Position numbers and translations under genes: made by a program. Under the pieces are notes generated by a model. That model was not told where the DNA came from. It ran no database searches and saw only the letters and a list, made by a program, of their open reading frames with translations. This document shows, piece after piece, positions 9,348-19,533 of a DNA stretch of 64,000 nt (the first letter of the stretch is position 1; each line of letters begins with the position of its first letter). Source of the DNA: Kordiimonas marina (lineage in GTDB: Bacteria > Pseudomonadota > Alphaproteobacteria > Sphingomonadales > Kordiimonadaceae); contig NZ_JAINDF010000002.1 of assembly GCF_023006325.1 (NCBI RefSeq), positions 372,001 through 436,000 of the forward strand, read 5' to 3'.

Positions 9348-10223
9348 TTAGCGGGTCGGCACAGGCTCGCCCTCACCACGGTAATCATAGAAACCGCGGC
9401 CGGTCTTGCGGCCGAGCCAGCCGGCTTCGACATATTTTACCAGCAGCGGGCAGGGGCGGTATTTGCTGTCGGCCAGGCCATCATACAGCACCTGCATGAT
9501 ACTGAGGCAGGTATCGAGGCCGATGAAGTCGGCCAGCTGCAACGGGCCCATCGGGTGGTTGGCACCCAGGCGCATGGCGCTGTCGATCGCCTCGACGCTG
9601 CCGACGCCTTCATACAGCGTATAGATGCCTTCGTTGATCATCGGCATCAGGATACGGTTGACGATGAAGGCCGGGAAATCTTCCGAAACCGCGGTGGTCT
9701 TGTCCAGGCTTTCGGTGAAGTCCTTGAAATGCTCGAACGTGTCCTTGGCGGTGGCGATGCCCGGGATCAGTTCCACCAGTTTCATCACCGGCACCGGGTT
9801 CATGAAATGAACACCCATGAATTTTTCCGGGCGGTCGGTGCTTGCGGCCAGGCGGGTGATGGAGATGGAAGACGTGTTGGAGGCAAGAAGCGCGCTCGAC
9901 TTCAGGTGCGGGCACAGTTCCTTGAAGATCTGGGTTTTGATCTGTTCGTTTTCGGTCGCGGCTTCGATCACCAGGTCGCAGGCGTGAAGAGCCTTCAGAT
10001 TGTCGGCCAATGTAATGCGGCTGAGGGCTGCATCCATTTCCTCACTGCTCATGCGGCCTTTGCCGACCGTGCGGGAGAGAAACTCGCGAATGACGCCAAG
10101 ACCGGCTTTAGCATGCTCCATCGAGACATCGGAGAGCACCACATCCATACCGGCGACTGCACAAATATGGGCAATGCCATTTCCCATTTGCCCGGCGCCG
10201 ATAACACCTACCTTGTCGACCAT
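9348..10223 (-). CDS. hbd: 3-hydroxybutyryl-CoA dehydrogenase
   Basis: A 291-residue NAD(P)-dependent enzyme that interconverts acetoacetyl-CoA and 3-hydroxybutyryl-CoA. The Rossmann motif is GAGQMG at residues 9-14; the catalytic histidine is H139 in GVHFMNPVP with N142 nearby, and the SNTSS loop is at 115-119. The length is that of the single-domain family, not a FadB fusion. It has a good GGAAGGG ribosome site. It follows etfB-etfA on the same strand, a common alphaproteobacterial order linking beta-oxidation with electron transfer, though a hairpin separates it from etfA. Confidence 0.92.
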   Translation of the reverse strand: MVDKVGVIGAGQMGNGIAHICAVAGMDVVLSDVSMEHAKAGLGVIREFLSRTVGKGRMSSEEMDAALSRITLADNLKALHACDLVIEAATENEQIKTQIFKELCPHLKSSALLASNTSSISITRLAASTDRPEKFMGVHFMNPVPVMKLVELIPGIATAKDTFEHFKDFTESLDKTTAVSEDFPAFIVNRILMPMINEGIYTLYEGVGSVEAIDSAMRLGANHPMGPLQLADFIGLDTCLSIMQVLYDGLADSKYRPCPLLVKYVEAGWLGRKTGRGFYDYRGEGEPVPTR

Positions 10224-10273
10224 GTTTCCCTTCCCTCAGTTTTTCAAAAGCCTTCCTAAGGCCTTTATACAAG

Positions 10274-10303
10274 AAGGGCGCCCCGAAAGGCGCCCTTTTT
10301 TTC
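10274..10303. terminator. Hairpin terminator between etfA and hbd
   Basis: Stem AAGGGCGCC (10274-10282) with GGCGCCCTT (10289-10297) and a 6-base loop. The T-run is best on the plus strand, but both directions are plausible. It lies between the etfA stop and the hbd start, so transcription into hbd may be reduced. Confidence 0.7.
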
Positions 10304-10310
10304 AGCTTTT

Positions 10311-11240
10311 TTAGCCGAGGGCTTTCTCGAGCGCTGGTACCGCCTCGAAGAGGTCGGCCACCAGGCCATAGTCCGCCACCTGGAAGATGGGAGCTTCCTC
10401 ATCCTTGTTGATGGCGACGATGACTTTACTGTCCTTCATGCCCGCCAGGTGCTGGATCGCGCCGGAGATGCCAACGGCGATGTAAAGCTCGGGGGCGACG
10501 ATCTTGCCGGTCTGGCCGACCTGATAGTCGTTCGGGACAAAGCCCGCATCCACAGCGGCGCGGGAAGCACCGACTGCGGCACCGAGTTTGTCGGCAACCT
10601 TTTCGATGATGGCGAAGTTCTCGCCCGAGCCCATACCGCGGCCACCGGAGATGATGATCTTGGCACTTGTCAGTTCCGGACGGTCCGATTTCGACAGTTC
10701 AGCGCCGACGAACGAGGAGATGCCGGCTTTTGCTGCAGCTGCAACAGTTTCAACGGCGGCCGAACCGCCTTCTGCTGCGGCCTTTTCGAAGCCGGTGGCG
10801 CGCACGGTGATGACCTTCTTGGCGTCGGACGACTTGACGGTCGCGATGGCGTTACCGGCATAGATCGGGCGCTTGAAGGTGTCGGTGTCGACCACTTCGA
10901 CGATTTCCGAAATCTGCGCAACGTCGAGGGCTGCGGCCACGCGCGGCATGATGTTTTTGCCCGATGCGGTCGCTGGCGCCAGCACGGCGTCATAATCACC
11001 CGCGAGGCTGATCACCAGCGCGGCGATTTCTTCAGCGAGCGGGTGGGCATAAGCCGCATCGTCCGCCATCAGTACCTTGGCAACGCCGTCGATTTTGGCG
11101 GCAGCGTCCGCGGCAGCCTGGCAGCCGGAGCCGGCAACCAGAACGGTCACATCACCGAAAGCCTTGGCGGCGGTTACGGTGGCGAGGGTTGCGTCCTTAA
11201 CGGATGCGTTATCGTGTTCTGCAATGACAAGAGCGGTCAT
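10311..11240 (-). CDS. etfA: Electron transfer flavoprotein, alpha subunit
   Basis: A 309-residue partner of EtfB that carries FAD and passes electrons from acyl-CoA dehydrogenases to ETF-ubiquinone oxidoreductase. The C-terminal FAD domain is clear from about residue 198: [51 protein letters not shown] and the [17 protein letters not shown] stretch. The N-terminal domain is Ala-rich and typical. Its ATG overlaps the etfB stop by one base (TGATG), so the two are translationally coupled, as suits the fixed 1:1 dimer. Confidence 0.95.
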   Translation of the reverse strand: MTALVIAEHDNASVKDATLATVTAAKAFGDVTVLVAGSGCQAAADAAAKIDGVAKVLMADDAAYAHPLAEEIAALVISLAGDYDAVLAPATASGKNIMPRVAAALDVAQISEIVEVVDTDTFKRPIYAGNAIATVKSSDAKKVITVRATGFEKAAAEGGSAAVETVAAAAKAGISSFVGAELSKSDRPELTSAKIIISGGRGMGSGENFAIIEKVADKLGAAVGASRAAVDAGFVPNDYQVGQTGKIVAPELYIAVGISGAIQHLAGMKDSKVIVAINKDEEAPIFQVADYGLVADLFEAVPALEKALG

Positions 11241-11986
11241 CAGATTACCCCCTTCTCTTTAAGTTTGGCGACCAGTTCTTCGGCGCTTTCGACCTTGATG
11301 CCAGCTTCGCGCTTCGGCGGTTCCTCAACCTTGAGGGTGGTAAGGCGCGGGGTCATGTCGACACCGAAATCACCCGGGGTCTTCTCGTCGATCGGCTTGC
11401 GCTTCGCCTTCATGATGTTCGGCAGCGACGCATAGCGCGGCTCGTTGAGGCGCAGGTCGGTGGTGACGATCGCGGGCATGTTGAGCTTCACGGTCTCAAG
11501 GCCGCCGTCGATCTCGCGGGTGACATTCACGCTGTCGCCGTCCAGTTCAACCTTGGAGGCGAAGGTGCCCTGTGCCCAGCCAAGAAGCTGTGCCAGCATC
11601 TGGCCGGTCTGGTTGCAGTCGTCATCGATCGCCTGCTTGCCGAGGATCACGAGACCCGGTGCTTCGGCGTCCACAACGCCCTTGAGGACCTTTGCAACCG
11701 CGAGCGGCTCGGTCTCACCGTCATATTCGACCAGGATGCCGCGGTCGGCGCCCATGGCGAGGCCGGTGCGGAGGGTCTCGGTCGCGGCTTTGGGGCCGAT
11801 GGAAACAACGACGATTTCCTCAGCCTTACCGGCTTCCTTGAGGCGGATCGCTTCTTCGACGGCAATTTCGTCGAAGGGGTTCATGGACATTTTGACGTTG
11901 GCGAGTTCAACGCCGGTGTTGTCGGATTTCACGCGCACTTTGACGTTATAATCGACGACCCGTTTGACGGGGACCATGATCTTCAT
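11240..11986 (-). CDS. etfB: Electron transfer flavoprotein, beta subunit
   Basis: A 248-residue partner of EtfA that binds AMP. Family features are the start [14 protein letters not shown], the [17 protein letters not shown] segment, the AMP-binding region around [17 protein letters not shown], and the C-terminal recognition segment [14 protein letters not shown] start at the ATG at 11986 because the protein then begins exactly as the family does and a GGAG site is upstream; the frame runs on to 12067 without support. First gene of etfB-etfA. Confidence 0.95.
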   Translation of the reverse strand: MKIMVPVKRVVDYNVKVRVKSDNTGVELANVKMSMNPFDEIAVEEAIRLKEAGKAEEIVVVSIGPKAATETLRTGLAMGADRGILVEYDGETEPLAVAKVLKGVVDAEAPGLVILGKQAIDDDCNQTGQMLAQLLGWAQGTFASKVELDGDSVNVTREIDGGLETVKLNMPAIVTTDLRLNEPRYASLPNIMKAKRKPIDEKTPGDFGVDMTPRLTTLKVEEPPKREAGIKVESAEELVAKLKEKGVI

Positions 11987-12173
11987 GGGGATACTTCTCC
12001 CGGTTATTGTGCGGGGCAACAATGCCCTTAGAAACTTGTTTGTCCGGGCACGGGCAAAAGCGCCCAAACCCTTGGAATATTCAGGGGTACACAGCGTTAA
12101 ACCATCGCCAAACCCGAGTCAATGCAGCGCAGCAAAAGCGGCGTTGCCGTAACGTCGGATCGTCCCGTTATTA

Positions 12174-12740
12174 TCAGCGATTGGCGCCGGGTACCCAGAG
12201 CACATCATCCGCGCCGCCGCGGTTGAGGTGCCTCGATAGGACAAATAGGTGGTCCGACAGCCGATTCAAATATTTTATCGCCGCGGGGTTGATGGCCTCT
12301 GACCGGGCAGCGGTGATGGCATGGCGTTCGGCGCGTCTGACCACGGTGCGCGCCAGGTGCAAATGGGCGCTGGCCGGGCATCCGCCGGGCAGGATGAAGC
12401 TTGAAAGCGGTGCCATTTCGGCGTTCATCGCATCGATCTCGGCCTCAAGCCGGATGACCTGTTCATCGGTGATGCGGAGGGTCATCTCGGACGGCGTGAA
12501 ATCCTCTCCCGGGGTGGCCAGGTCGGCACCCAGGTCGAACATGTCATTCTGGATGCGCATGAGCATCTGGTCGGCATCACCCTCGGTGGTCAGCCGCGCG
12601 AGCCCGATGACGGCGTTGGCTTCATCGACCGTGCCGTAGGCTTCGATGCGGGCCTCATCCTTGGCGACACGGCGGCCGTCCACTAGGCTGGTTTCGCCCT
12701 TGTCGCCACCGCGGGTATAGATTTTGGTCAGCCGCACCAT
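12174..12740 (-). CDS. pduO: Cob(I)alamin adenosyltransferase, PduO type
   Basis: Transfers the adenosyl group of ATP to cob(I)alamin, making coenzyme B12. The 188 residues hold the ATP-binding N-terminal TRGGDKGETSL motif, the RIEAYGTVDEANAVIGLAR motif, and the late family motif VVRRAERHA followed by YLNRLSDHLFVLSR. This five-helix PduO/MMAB family often supplies methylmalonyl-CoA mutase. It lies about 190 bases upstream of etfB and just downstream of a twin-transmembrane gene, a grouping common in alphaproteobacteria. Confidence 0.92.
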   Translation of the reverse strand: MVRLTKIYTRGGDKGETSLVDGRRVAKDEARIEAYGTVDEANAVIGLARLTTEGDADQMLMRIQNDMFDLGADLATPGEDFTPSEMTLRITDEQVIRLEAEIDAMNAEMAPLSSFILPGGCPASAHLHLARTVVRRAERHAITAARSEAINPAAIKYLNRLSDHLFVLSRHLNRGGADDVLWVPGANR

Positions 12741-12752
12741 GAGGCAGGGGCC

Positions 12753-12950
12753 TTAGTTATGCGATGCTGCGAGCGCGAGGATGAAGATCAGAAGCACGGT
12801 GACCGCCTGGAAAGCGATGCGAAGCCGCATCAGCTTGTTGCCCCACTTCTTATTGAACTCACCGCCCCTGGCCATGGTGATCACCCCGGTGATCAGGATA
12901 CCGAGGGTCGCGAACATGGTCAGGATCGCCAGAATGAAAACGGCTTTCAT
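12753..12950 (-). CDS. Twin-transmembrane (HIG1-like) small membrane protein
   Basis: A 65-residue protein with two membrane helices (about residues 3-25 and 44-62) joined by the conserved polar loop RGGEFNKKWGNKLMRLR. This is the alphaproteobacterial twin-transmembrane family related in layout to HIG1 proteins; its function there is not firmly known. I start at the ATG at 12950, as the only alternative is a TTG six codons upstream. It is 12 bases upstream of the cobalamin adenosyltransferase gene and surely co-transcribed. Confidence 0.8.
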   Translation of the reverse strand: MKAVFILAILTMFATLGILITGVITMARGGEFNKKWGNKLMRLRIAFQAVTVLLIFILALAASHN

Positions 12951-13057
12951 ACGCCTAAACTCACCCAAGATTTCAGAATGGCCCCACTATAGGCCTCTCA
13001 CCTTGAACAGCAAGGGTTAACAAGGGTGGCGATCCGTCGCAGGGGTGCCCATTCCCG

Positions 13058-16000
13058 TCAGAAGGTGATGTCCATATGGTCGATGTCACTCGTGGTCAGG
13101 CCAACAAGGAAGATGGTGTCACTGCCGGCCGTGTCGATCCAGAGGCCGGAGACGCCGCCGATCGTGACGGTGCTGGCGTGCGCATGAATGTCTGCCAGGC
13201 TGGTGAAATTTATCCCCGTGGCCGACAGGTTCAGGCTGTCGGCATCGGTGTTGAAATCCTTGATCGTGTCATTGCCGTGCCCTGACTTGAAGACGAACGT
13301 ATCGGCGCCGTCACCCCCTGTCAGCGTATCGTCGCCGGTGCCGCCATTGAGGGTGTCGTTGCCGCTGCCGCCAGTGAGGCTGTCGTTGCCAGCACCGCCA
13401 TAAAGGGTGTCATTGCCGTCCACGCCTTCAAGCGTATCGTAGCCGTCGCCGCCATAAAGCAGGTCCTTGCCGGTGCCGCCCAGCAGATGGTCATTGCCGT
13501 CCCCGCCATAGAGGGTGTCGTTGCCCACGCCGCCATCCAGGGTGTCATTGGACTGGCTGGCCGGTCCGGGGCCACCATAAAGGATGTCGTTGCCGTCCTG
13601 GCCTGCTATGTCGTCATTGCCGACACCGCCCCCCAGCACATCGTGGCCCCCGGCGCCATAAACTTTGTCATCGCCGCTGCCGGCCCAGATGACGTTGGCG
13701 CCGTCGCCCGGGTTGTTGCCTGTCTGTGCGAGCGTTACGATGCCGGTGTTGTTGGTGTCGGTCCATGTGCCGCCGACAAGCGTGTCGTTGCCGTCGCCGC
13801 CGAACAGGGTGTCAGCGCCGTCCCCGCTGGTGCTGGACGTGCCGAAGGTAACGCTGCTGGTACTGGAGCCGCCGATGACCAGGTCGTCGCCTGGGCCGCC
13901 GCCCAGAATATCGTCGCCATTGTCCCCGCGCAGGGCGTCATTGCCAGTCCCGGCGAAGACCTGGTCATTGCCGTCACCGGCTGTCACCGTATCATTGCCG
14001 TCGCCGCCTGAGACGAAATCGTCGCCGGCCTGTCCGGCGATGAGGTCGTTATTGTTGCCCCCATTCATGGTGTCGTTGCCGGTGCCACCGAACAGGGTGT
14101 CATTGCCATCGGCGCCGTAAACCGTATCGTTGCCGGCACCGCTATAAAACAGGTTGGCGGCACCTGAGCCCGAGATATGATCGCCATAAGCGGTGCTGGT
14201 GATATTCTCGATCGCAACCAGTGTGTCATTGCCACTGGCTCCACTGCCTGTGCCAGTGGCGAGGTCGATGGTAACCGCACCCGACGCGCTACTATAGTCC
14301 GCGGTGTCGATGCCGTCTCCGCCGTCAAGCAGGTCTCCGCCCGCGCCGCCATCAAGCGTATCATCGCCACTGTCGCCACTGACGGTGTCGTTGCCACTGC
14401 CGCCGTCAATAACATCGTTGCCACTGCCGCCATACAGGCTGTTACTGCCGCTATCGCCGGAAATGGTGTCGTCAAACAGTGACCCGGCGATATTTTCGAT
14501 ACTGGTCAGTTGGTCATTAAGTCCGGCGCTGGTGACTGTGCCGGCGGCGAGGTCGGCGACAATGCCTTCGCTAAGGCCGAGCTCATCCCCCCCTAAGCTG
14601 AAGGAGTAGAAATATTCGGCCAGGTCCGTTCCGGTCCCGCCATCGAGGTGATTGTTACCGAGGCCTGCTATGATCTTGTCATTACCTGCACCGCCATTGA
14701 GCGTGTCGCTGCCATTGCCGCCGTACAGAACGTCGTCGCCAGCGCCGCCATAAAGGCTATCGGCGCCTTCCGAGCCGAGGATAGAATCTCTGCTGCTGGT
14801 GCCATATAGGCTCCAGCCATCCGCGAGATAGGCATCATTGAACCGGAGCAGGGGATAGGAAGTCACCGTCTCAAGGTAAGCTTCATGCGTGGTGGGGGAC
14901 AGGAGCATGACGCCATTGATGCCTTCAAAATAGTCGAGATGGACCTGATACGTGGTGCCGCCAACCTTAATCTGCTCTATGCCCGTTATACGGATGGTCT
15001 GGTCGCCGAACTGGATTTGCGGCATATAGCTATAGGTTGTTGCCGTAACGCTACTGCTGGCAATGACACCGAGGCTGAAGCTGAGGTCGGACAGCGATAC
15101 ATTGTCCCCGAACACCAGCGTATCGGTTCCCTCATTGCCTGCGATATCCAGAAATGACGACTGACCATTGCTGACGATGAAACTGTCGTCGCCATATCCG
15201 CCTTCAAGGGTTTCGGAGCCCGCCCCCGTGGTGATGGTGTCGTCTCCCAGGCCGCCTGTAATGCTGTCGAGTGCGTGCCCGGTATAGCTCTGCCCGACGA
15301 AGGCATTGTCGATAAAGAAGCTGTTATCCAGGTTGGCGGAAGGCACATTGACCACCACGGCCAGAATTTCGTTTGTCGCGGTAAGCCGAACAACGGCAGA
15401 GGTCTGGCCGTTAATATCGGTATCGCTGAGGGAAAGGTCAGACCGCTGCAGGCCATCGAGCGCCAACCTCTGGGGGTGGTATGGCGTTGAAGGGGAGAAA
15501 TCATAGATAAGGTCGGCGTTGGCGACGTCCGCTGCGCCGTCGCCTGCGCGCAGGACAAAATAGGCTTCACCGGACGCGGACATCGTGTCGGCGCCTGTTC
15601 CGCCATCGATGATATTATAAAAAGAGCCGGAAATGCTATCATTCCCGCTCCCTCCCGCGAACCAGCCAATACCTGTCATTACGTCATCGCCGGCGCCTGC
15701 GTCGACGTGGCCAAACGCCCGGTTGGAGTCGGTGGCCGAGATGGTATCGTTGCCGCCCCCGGTCGCCAGGTCATAGTCGTTCTGGCTCTTCAGGTTGCCG
15801 GTATTATTATAGGTGGAGACCACGATATCTTCCGGCGCGTCGGTCGTCGTTACCGAAAAATAATTGTTTTGAGAATAGAGGGCATAGTGCTCGAAATTAT
15901 GGACAGCCGTAAGGTCGGCAAAGTTGAGCGTATTATGGCTGGGGTCGTATAGGAGAATATCCAGGCGGTCGTCGCCGTTGCCGCCGTTCAGGTCATTGGC

Positions 16001-16174
16001 GGTCAGGGCTGCTGTTGCCGCGATGCCCAGTGTATCATCACCATTCCCCATATTGACGGTATTGATGCCGCCGGGTTCGAAAACATAGTCGTTTCCATCC
16101 AGCATGGTAACTGTGTCATCCGCGCCTGTGCCCCTGAAGATGTCGTGGTTGCTGGTCCCGGTATAGTTGGCCAT
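13058..16174 (-). CDS. Large RTX (haemolysin-type calcium-binding repeat) protein
   Basis: A 1038-residue acidic protein rich in Gly, Asp and Asn. Nonapeptide repeats of GGxGxDxLx type are scattered from the N-terminus and dense from about residue 460 to 950, forming calcium-binding beta-rolls. There is no signal peptide. The end, from [16 protein letters not shown] onward, closes with hydrophobic residues like type I secretion targets. No protease, lipase or cadherin domain was found between the repeats, so it is probably an extracellular structural or surface protein. No type I exporter genes lie in this window. It has an AGGA ribosome site. A 72-residue RTX relic lies upstream on the same strand. 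Confidence 0.88.
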   Translation of the reverse strand: MANYTGTSNHDIFRGTGADDTVTMLDGNDYVFEPGGINTVNMGNGDDTLGIAATAALTANDLNGGNGDDRLDILLYDPSHNTLNFADLTAVHNFEHYALYSQNNYFSVTTTDAPEDIVVSTYNNTGNLKSQNDYDLATGGGNDTISATDSNRAFGHVDAGAGDDVMTGIGWFAGGSGNDSISGSFYNIIDGGTGADTMSASGEAYFVLRAGDGAADVANADLIYDFSPSTPYHPQRLALDGLQRSDLSLSDTDINGQTSAVVRLTATNEILAVVVNVPSANLDNSFFIDNAFVGQSYTGHALDSITGGLGDDTITTGAGSETLEGGYGDDSFIVSNGQSSFLDIAGNEGTDTLVFGDNVSLSDLSFSLGVIASSSVTATTYSYMPQIQFGDQTIRITGIEQIKVGGTTYQVHLDYFEGINGVMLLSPTTHEAYLETVTSYPLLRFNDAYLADGWSLYGTSSRDSILGSEGADSLYGGAGDDVLYGGNGSDTLNGGAGNDKIIAGLGNNHLDGGTGTDLAEYFYSFSLGGDELGLSEGIVADLAAGTVTSAGLNDQLTSIENIAGSLFDDTISGDSGSNSLYGGSGNDVIDGGSGNDTVSGDSGDDTLDGGAGGDLLDGGDGIDTADYSSASGAVTIDLATGTGSGASGNDTLVAIENITSTAYGDHISGSGAANLFYSGAGNDTVYGADGNDTLFGGTGNDTMNGGNNNDLIAGQAGDDFVSGGDGNDTVTAGDGNDQVFAGTGNDALRGDNGDDILGGGPGDDLVIGGSSTSSVTFGTSSTSGDGADTLFGGDGNDTLVGGTWTDTNNTGIVTLAQTGNNPGDGANVIWAGSGDDKVYGAGGHDVLGGGVGNDDIAGQDGNDILYGGPGPASQSNDTLDGGVGNDTLYGGDGNDHLLGGTGKDLLYGGDGYDTLEGVDGNDTLYGGAGNDSLTGGSGNDTLNGGTGDDTLTGGDGADTFVFKSGHGNDTIKDFNTDADSLNLSATGINFTSLADIHAHASTVTIGGVSGLWIDTAGSDTIFLVGLTTSDIDHMDITF

Positions 16175-16659
16175 GGATCGTCCTATAGTAAAATCACATA
16201 AAATCAGGGAGAGACGTTATGGGCGTGCCGAAGGAACCGCCAGTATGGGGGTCGTCATGGGAACCGCTGTCATGCGTTTCAGTCACGGCGCGTTAAGACG
16301 GCAGTTCTCCGTAAAAAGAAATTCTCACAAGATGCCCCCCCCAAAATACGGCATACCGGTCTTTTCTGTCCGGTTTACCGTCAGGCTGGTCCCCTCAGCC
16401 TGTTATGTTCGAAATTGAAATGTCCTGTGCGGCGAAATACAAATTGGCCGTACTAAATTCAGACATTCGGCTAAAATCTTTTCTTTGCTACGGGTAGTCT
16501 TTTCGCAAGTCAATATTGCATTTAGGCTGACAGATATTTTTCTGTCCGTGATCTTCCGTAATTTAAACTATGGTTTATTTTTGTGAGGATGCTTCCCGGG
16601 TGTTTGATTGACGGAAGAGGGCCGCTGTCAGCAAGGCCCGCATCCACATCTATTTCCCC
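16175..16659. other. 485-base non-coding gap between two RTX genes
   Basis: AT-richer than the flanks, with no credible frame on either strand. It should carry the promoter of the large RTX gene near its left end. I see no clear operator or RNA gene. Confidence 0.5.
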
Positions 16660-16878
16660 CTAGAACACGAAATCAGCCTGGCTGATGAGACTGATGTCGA
16701 TACTAACGAGGATGATGGTATTACCGCTGCCGTGATCGATCAGCACAATGCCACCCAACAGGCTATCGGCATTGCTGTCCCCTATGAGCGTGTCATTGCC
16801 GTCGCCGCCAATCAGAGTGTCGCCATTGTTGCTGGCATTAAGCCCGTCGTCTCCGTTGGTGCCCACAATTGTGGCCAT
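16660..16878 (-). CDS. 72-residue mini-RTX protein, probable deletion relic
   Basis: It starts MATIVGTNGDDGLNA, has two to three RTX nonapeptides ([17 protein letters not shown]), and ends with GNTIILVSIDISLISQADFVF-type hydrophobic residues that parallel the C-terminus of the large RTX protein ([21 protein letters not shown]). It thus looks like the two ends of an RTX protein with the middle missing. A GGGGGA ribosome site precedes the ATG, so it could still be expressed. It could also be a genuine tiny secreted protein. Confidence 0.55.
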   Translation of the reverse strand: MATIVGTNGDDGLNASNNGDTLIGGDGNDTLIGDSNADSLLGGIVLIDHGSGNTIILVSIDISLISQADFVF

Positions 16879-17034
16879 CGGTCAGTCCCCCATCAAACGT
16901 AACAAAACAGTCTTAAAAGAATCGAGCATTATTGCAGCACGGCCTGCGCGTGCTTTGTAGTCAATAACCGGTTGTGGCTATGGCGCGCGGGGGAGGATGT
17001 GTTGCCGATACAACAGGACTTGCCTCTTCTGGCG

Positions 17035-17919
17035 TTACGCGCTGAGGAGCTGGGCCTTGAGGTCCTCAGGCGTCATGCCGTGCATGCGCATGTCGGCGAG
17101 GGTGACGGAGAGGTTGCGTTTGGCGAAGCGCTGGCCGTGCTCGTCAAGCAGCAGGCCATGGTGGTGGTAGATGGGGGTCTTCAGGCCCAGAAGGCGCTGC
17201 AGGACCACATGGATGTGGGTGGCGTGGAACAGGTCTTCGCCGCGGATGATGTGGCTGATGCCCTGAAGCGCGTCATCGGTGACGACCGAGAGATGATAGC
17301 TCGTCGGCGTGTCCTTGCGGGCGAGCACGATATCACCCAGCGTTTCCGGTTCTGCCGTCACGGTGCCTTTCAACTCATCCTTCCATGTGAGCGGCTCCCC
17401 GATGTGCGTGAGCGCGGCGGCGAGGTCGAGCCGCCAGGCGTAGGCCTTGCCGCTCGCCATCAGGGCCTCCCTTTCATCCGCCGAGCGGTGACGGCAGGTG
17501 CCGGGGTAGAGCGCCCCGTCCGGGCCATGCGGGGCTGAGGGCGCGCGGGCGATCTCAGCCGCGATCTCCTTGCGGGTGCAGAAGCAGGGGTAGATGACGC
17601 CCATGGCTTTGAGCCGGTCAAGCGCGGCCTCATAGTCGGCGAAATGCTCGCTCTGGCGCCGGACCGGGGTCTCCCACGTCAGCCCGAGCCAGGCCAGGTC
17701 CTCGTAAATCCCTTCGATATAGTCTTCCCGGCAGCGAACGGTATCGATGTCCTCGATGCGCAGAAGGAAGCGGCCATTTTCTTCGCGTGCGCGGGCATAA
17801 GCCAGAAGCGCCGAATAGGCATGGCCCTTATGGAGCCTGCCTGTCGGGCTGGGCGCGAAGCGGGTGACGAAGGTGTCTGGCCGGTCTGTGGTCATGCCTG
17901 TGGTCATTACTGGGGTCAT
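17035..17919 (-). CDS. gluQ: Glutamyl-Q tRNA(Asp) synthetase
   Basis: A shortened relative of glutamyl-tRNA synthetase that attaches glutamate to queuosine in tRNA(Asp). The class I HIGH motif is HKGH at residues 30-33 after FAPSPTG. The zinc site C112, C114, Y138, C142 (CFC and YPGTC) is the family mark. The KMSKS counterpart is FAKRN, and there is no anticodon-binding domain: the protein ends at 294 residues. The first Met codons (17919, 17907, 17895) lack a clear ribosome site, so the first dozen residues are uncertain. Divergent from the HNH gene. Confidence 0.92.
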   Translation of the reverse strand: MTPVMTTGMTTDRPDTFVTRFAPSPTGRLHKGHAYSALLAYARAREENGRFLLRIEDIDTVRCREDYIEGIYEDLAWLGLTWETPVRRQSEHFADYEAALDRLKAMGVIYPCFCTRKEIAAEIARAPSAPHGPDGALYPGTCRHRSADEREALMASGKAYAWRLDLAAALTHIGEPLTWKDELKGTVTAEPETLGDIVLARKDTPTSYHLSVVTDDALQGISHIIRGEDLFHATHIHVVLQRLLGLKTPIYHHHGLLLDEHGQRFAKRNLSVTLADMRMHGMTPEDLKAQLLSA

Positions 17920-18175
17920 GGGCGGAGAGTAGAGAATCCCGGTCCAGATGAAAACAGGAATGATGCCTGTCCCAGGTGTGGCGCACGGGACTCACTTGCC
18001 GCCCAAAAGCACTGCCCCGGACCCCGTGCACATACAATATAAGGCTTTGTCATCAAGGCGTAACACTGTATCTTGATTTTCAGACGTGTCGGAGTAGTGC
18101 CTCATGTGGCGGGCCGACCCTATCGTCGGCCTCCTACCCGGCGCGGTTGTTGAGAACCAGAACGGGGGATGGACT

Positions 18176-18751
18176 ATGGGTGTGAATTTTACACCCCACT
18201 TGCCTTCGCCGGACAGTTGCCCGGCCCTTGTGCTGAACGCCGATTTCAGGCCGCTCAGCTATTACCCACTCAGTGTCTGGAACTGGCAGACGGCGCTTAA
18301 AGCCGTGTTCCTGGACCGGGTCAGCATCTTGTCTGTCTATGACCGGCAGGTGCATTCACCGTCAACGGCGGTCAGTCTGCCCAGTGTGATTGCCCTCAAG
18401 AAATATGTGCGCCAGCCGCGCTACCCGGCCTTCACCCGCTTCAACCTGTTCCTGCGCGACCAATTCACCTGCCAATATTGCGGTTCGACCGAGGATTTGA
18501 CATTTGACCATGTCATCCCGCGCTCGCAAGGGGGCAGAACATGCTGGAGCAATATCTCCGCCGCGTGCGCGCCCTGTAACCTGAAGAAGGGCGGGCGAAC
18601 GCCGGAAGAAGCCCACATGCAGCCCGCGCGCTGGCCCTACAGGCCCACGAACCACGAGCTGCACGAGAACGGACGTCATTTCCCGCCAAACTATCTGCAT
18701 GAAAGTTGGCGGGATTTTCTTTATTGGGACACCGAGCTCGAGAAAGGCTGA
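18176..18751 (+). CDS. HNH endonuclease family protein
   Basis: A 191-residue protein. The C-terminal half holds a zinc-bound HNH domain: CQYC at 99-102, DH at 111-112 with the catalytic histidine, N126, and CAPCN at 131-135. The N-terminal half starts with the conserved LNADFRPLSYYPLSVWNWQ segment, typical of the large chromosomal HNH family found across alphaproteobacteria, whose role is unclear (DNA repair or housekeeping nuclease). I start at the ATG at 18176, which has a GGGGGA ribosome site; the frame opens earlier at 18104. Next to gluQ, as in related genomes. Confidence 0.85.
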   Translation: MGVNFTPHLPSPDSCPALVLNADFRPLSYYPLSVWNWQTALKAVFLDRVSILSVYDRQVHSPSTAVSLPSVIALKKYVRQPRYPAFTRFNLFLRDQFTCQYCGSTEDLTFDHVIPRSQGGRTCWSNISAACAPCNLKKGGRTPEEAHMQPARWPYRPTNHELHENGRHFPPNYLHESWRDFLYWDTELEKG

Positions 18752-18766
18752 GGCGGCTATGCCTGC

Positions 18767-19345
18767 CTATGCTGCTGCTTCGGTTTGCTGGGGCAGCGCG
18801 CGCCAGCGCCTGTTCAGCACTACCAGCGAAACCAGATAGACCGCGACGATCACCGCCGGGATGACGGTAAAGCGGTGGTCGGGGACCAGATACCAAGCCG
18901 CCAGCACGAGCGCCGTGCGGCTGAAGGTGTGGAACAGCCCGACCCAGTGGCCGATGATCCAGCTGACCGGCACCCACATGAGCCCCGTGAGGATACCGAG
19001 CGACAGCGGCAGCGACGTCGGGTCCTGCAGCTGGAACGGGATCGCGACCGCGAACACCAGAAGCGCCATCAGGTTGCCGAGCAGGAACAGCGTGTCGAAC
19101 GTGTTCTTCGGTCTCGACTTGTCGAAAAAATACTCGCCGGTGAAGCGGGATATTAGAAGCCCCAGGTAAAAGATGCAGCCGGTACCGATATAGAAGGTGA
19201 GCACGGCCCAGGGTGTGGGCAGGAAGGCCCCGGCCACGCCCAGCGCGGTCCAGACGATGGTGCCGGCAAGCGGTGTGGCAATCAGGCGGCGGTTCTTGAA
19301 CTCTTCACGCTGCATCTCGAGCGTGCGGGTGGTTTCCGTCGTCAC
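18767..19345 (-). CDS. Multi-pass membrane protein of unknown function
   Basis: A 192-residue protein with about six predicted membrane helices between residues 26 and 183 and a charged N-terminus. I start at a GTG at 19345 because GAGG lies 6 bases upstream; the frame runs on to 19543 without support. A conserved-looking FTGEYFFDKSR loop links helices two and three. It resembles small uncharacterised DUF-type membrane proteins, but I cannot name the family. It converges with the HNH gene, with 15 bases between the stops. Confidence 0.65.
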   Translation of the reverse strand: MTTETTRTLEMQREEFKNRRLIATPLAGTIVWTALGVAGAFLPTPWAVLTFYIGTGCIFYLGLLISRFTGEYFFDKSRPKNTFDTLFLLGNLMALLVFAVAIPFQLQDPTSLPLSLGILTGLMWVPVSWIIGHWVGLFHTFSRTALVLAAWYLVPDHRFTVIPAVIVAVYLVSLVVLNRRWRALPQQTEAAA

Positions 19346-19533
19346 GTTTTCCTCACTGTCTTTTATGCGTTTTGGCGCTGGCCCCCCGCCATGCGCCTTT
19401 AGCCTATCTTGGGTGTTTGGGGGCGGGGTCAAGAGGGGAAGGCACGGAATATGAGACTTCAGCGAAGGGTTTGCGCCTTGTGTCTCGTAGCACTCGTTGG
19501 GTGACAGGGTGCTATGATCCAGGAGGCTAGACC

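Noticed and set aside
13321-14475. CRISPR-like direct repeats
   Set aside because: The periodic repeats encode RTX nonapeptides and vary in spacing and sequence as coding repeats do; there are no spacers or cas genes.
13058-16174. Many antisense frames over the RTX gene
   Set aside because: They mirror the repetitive GC-rich RTX coding strand and lack ribosome sites and family signatures.
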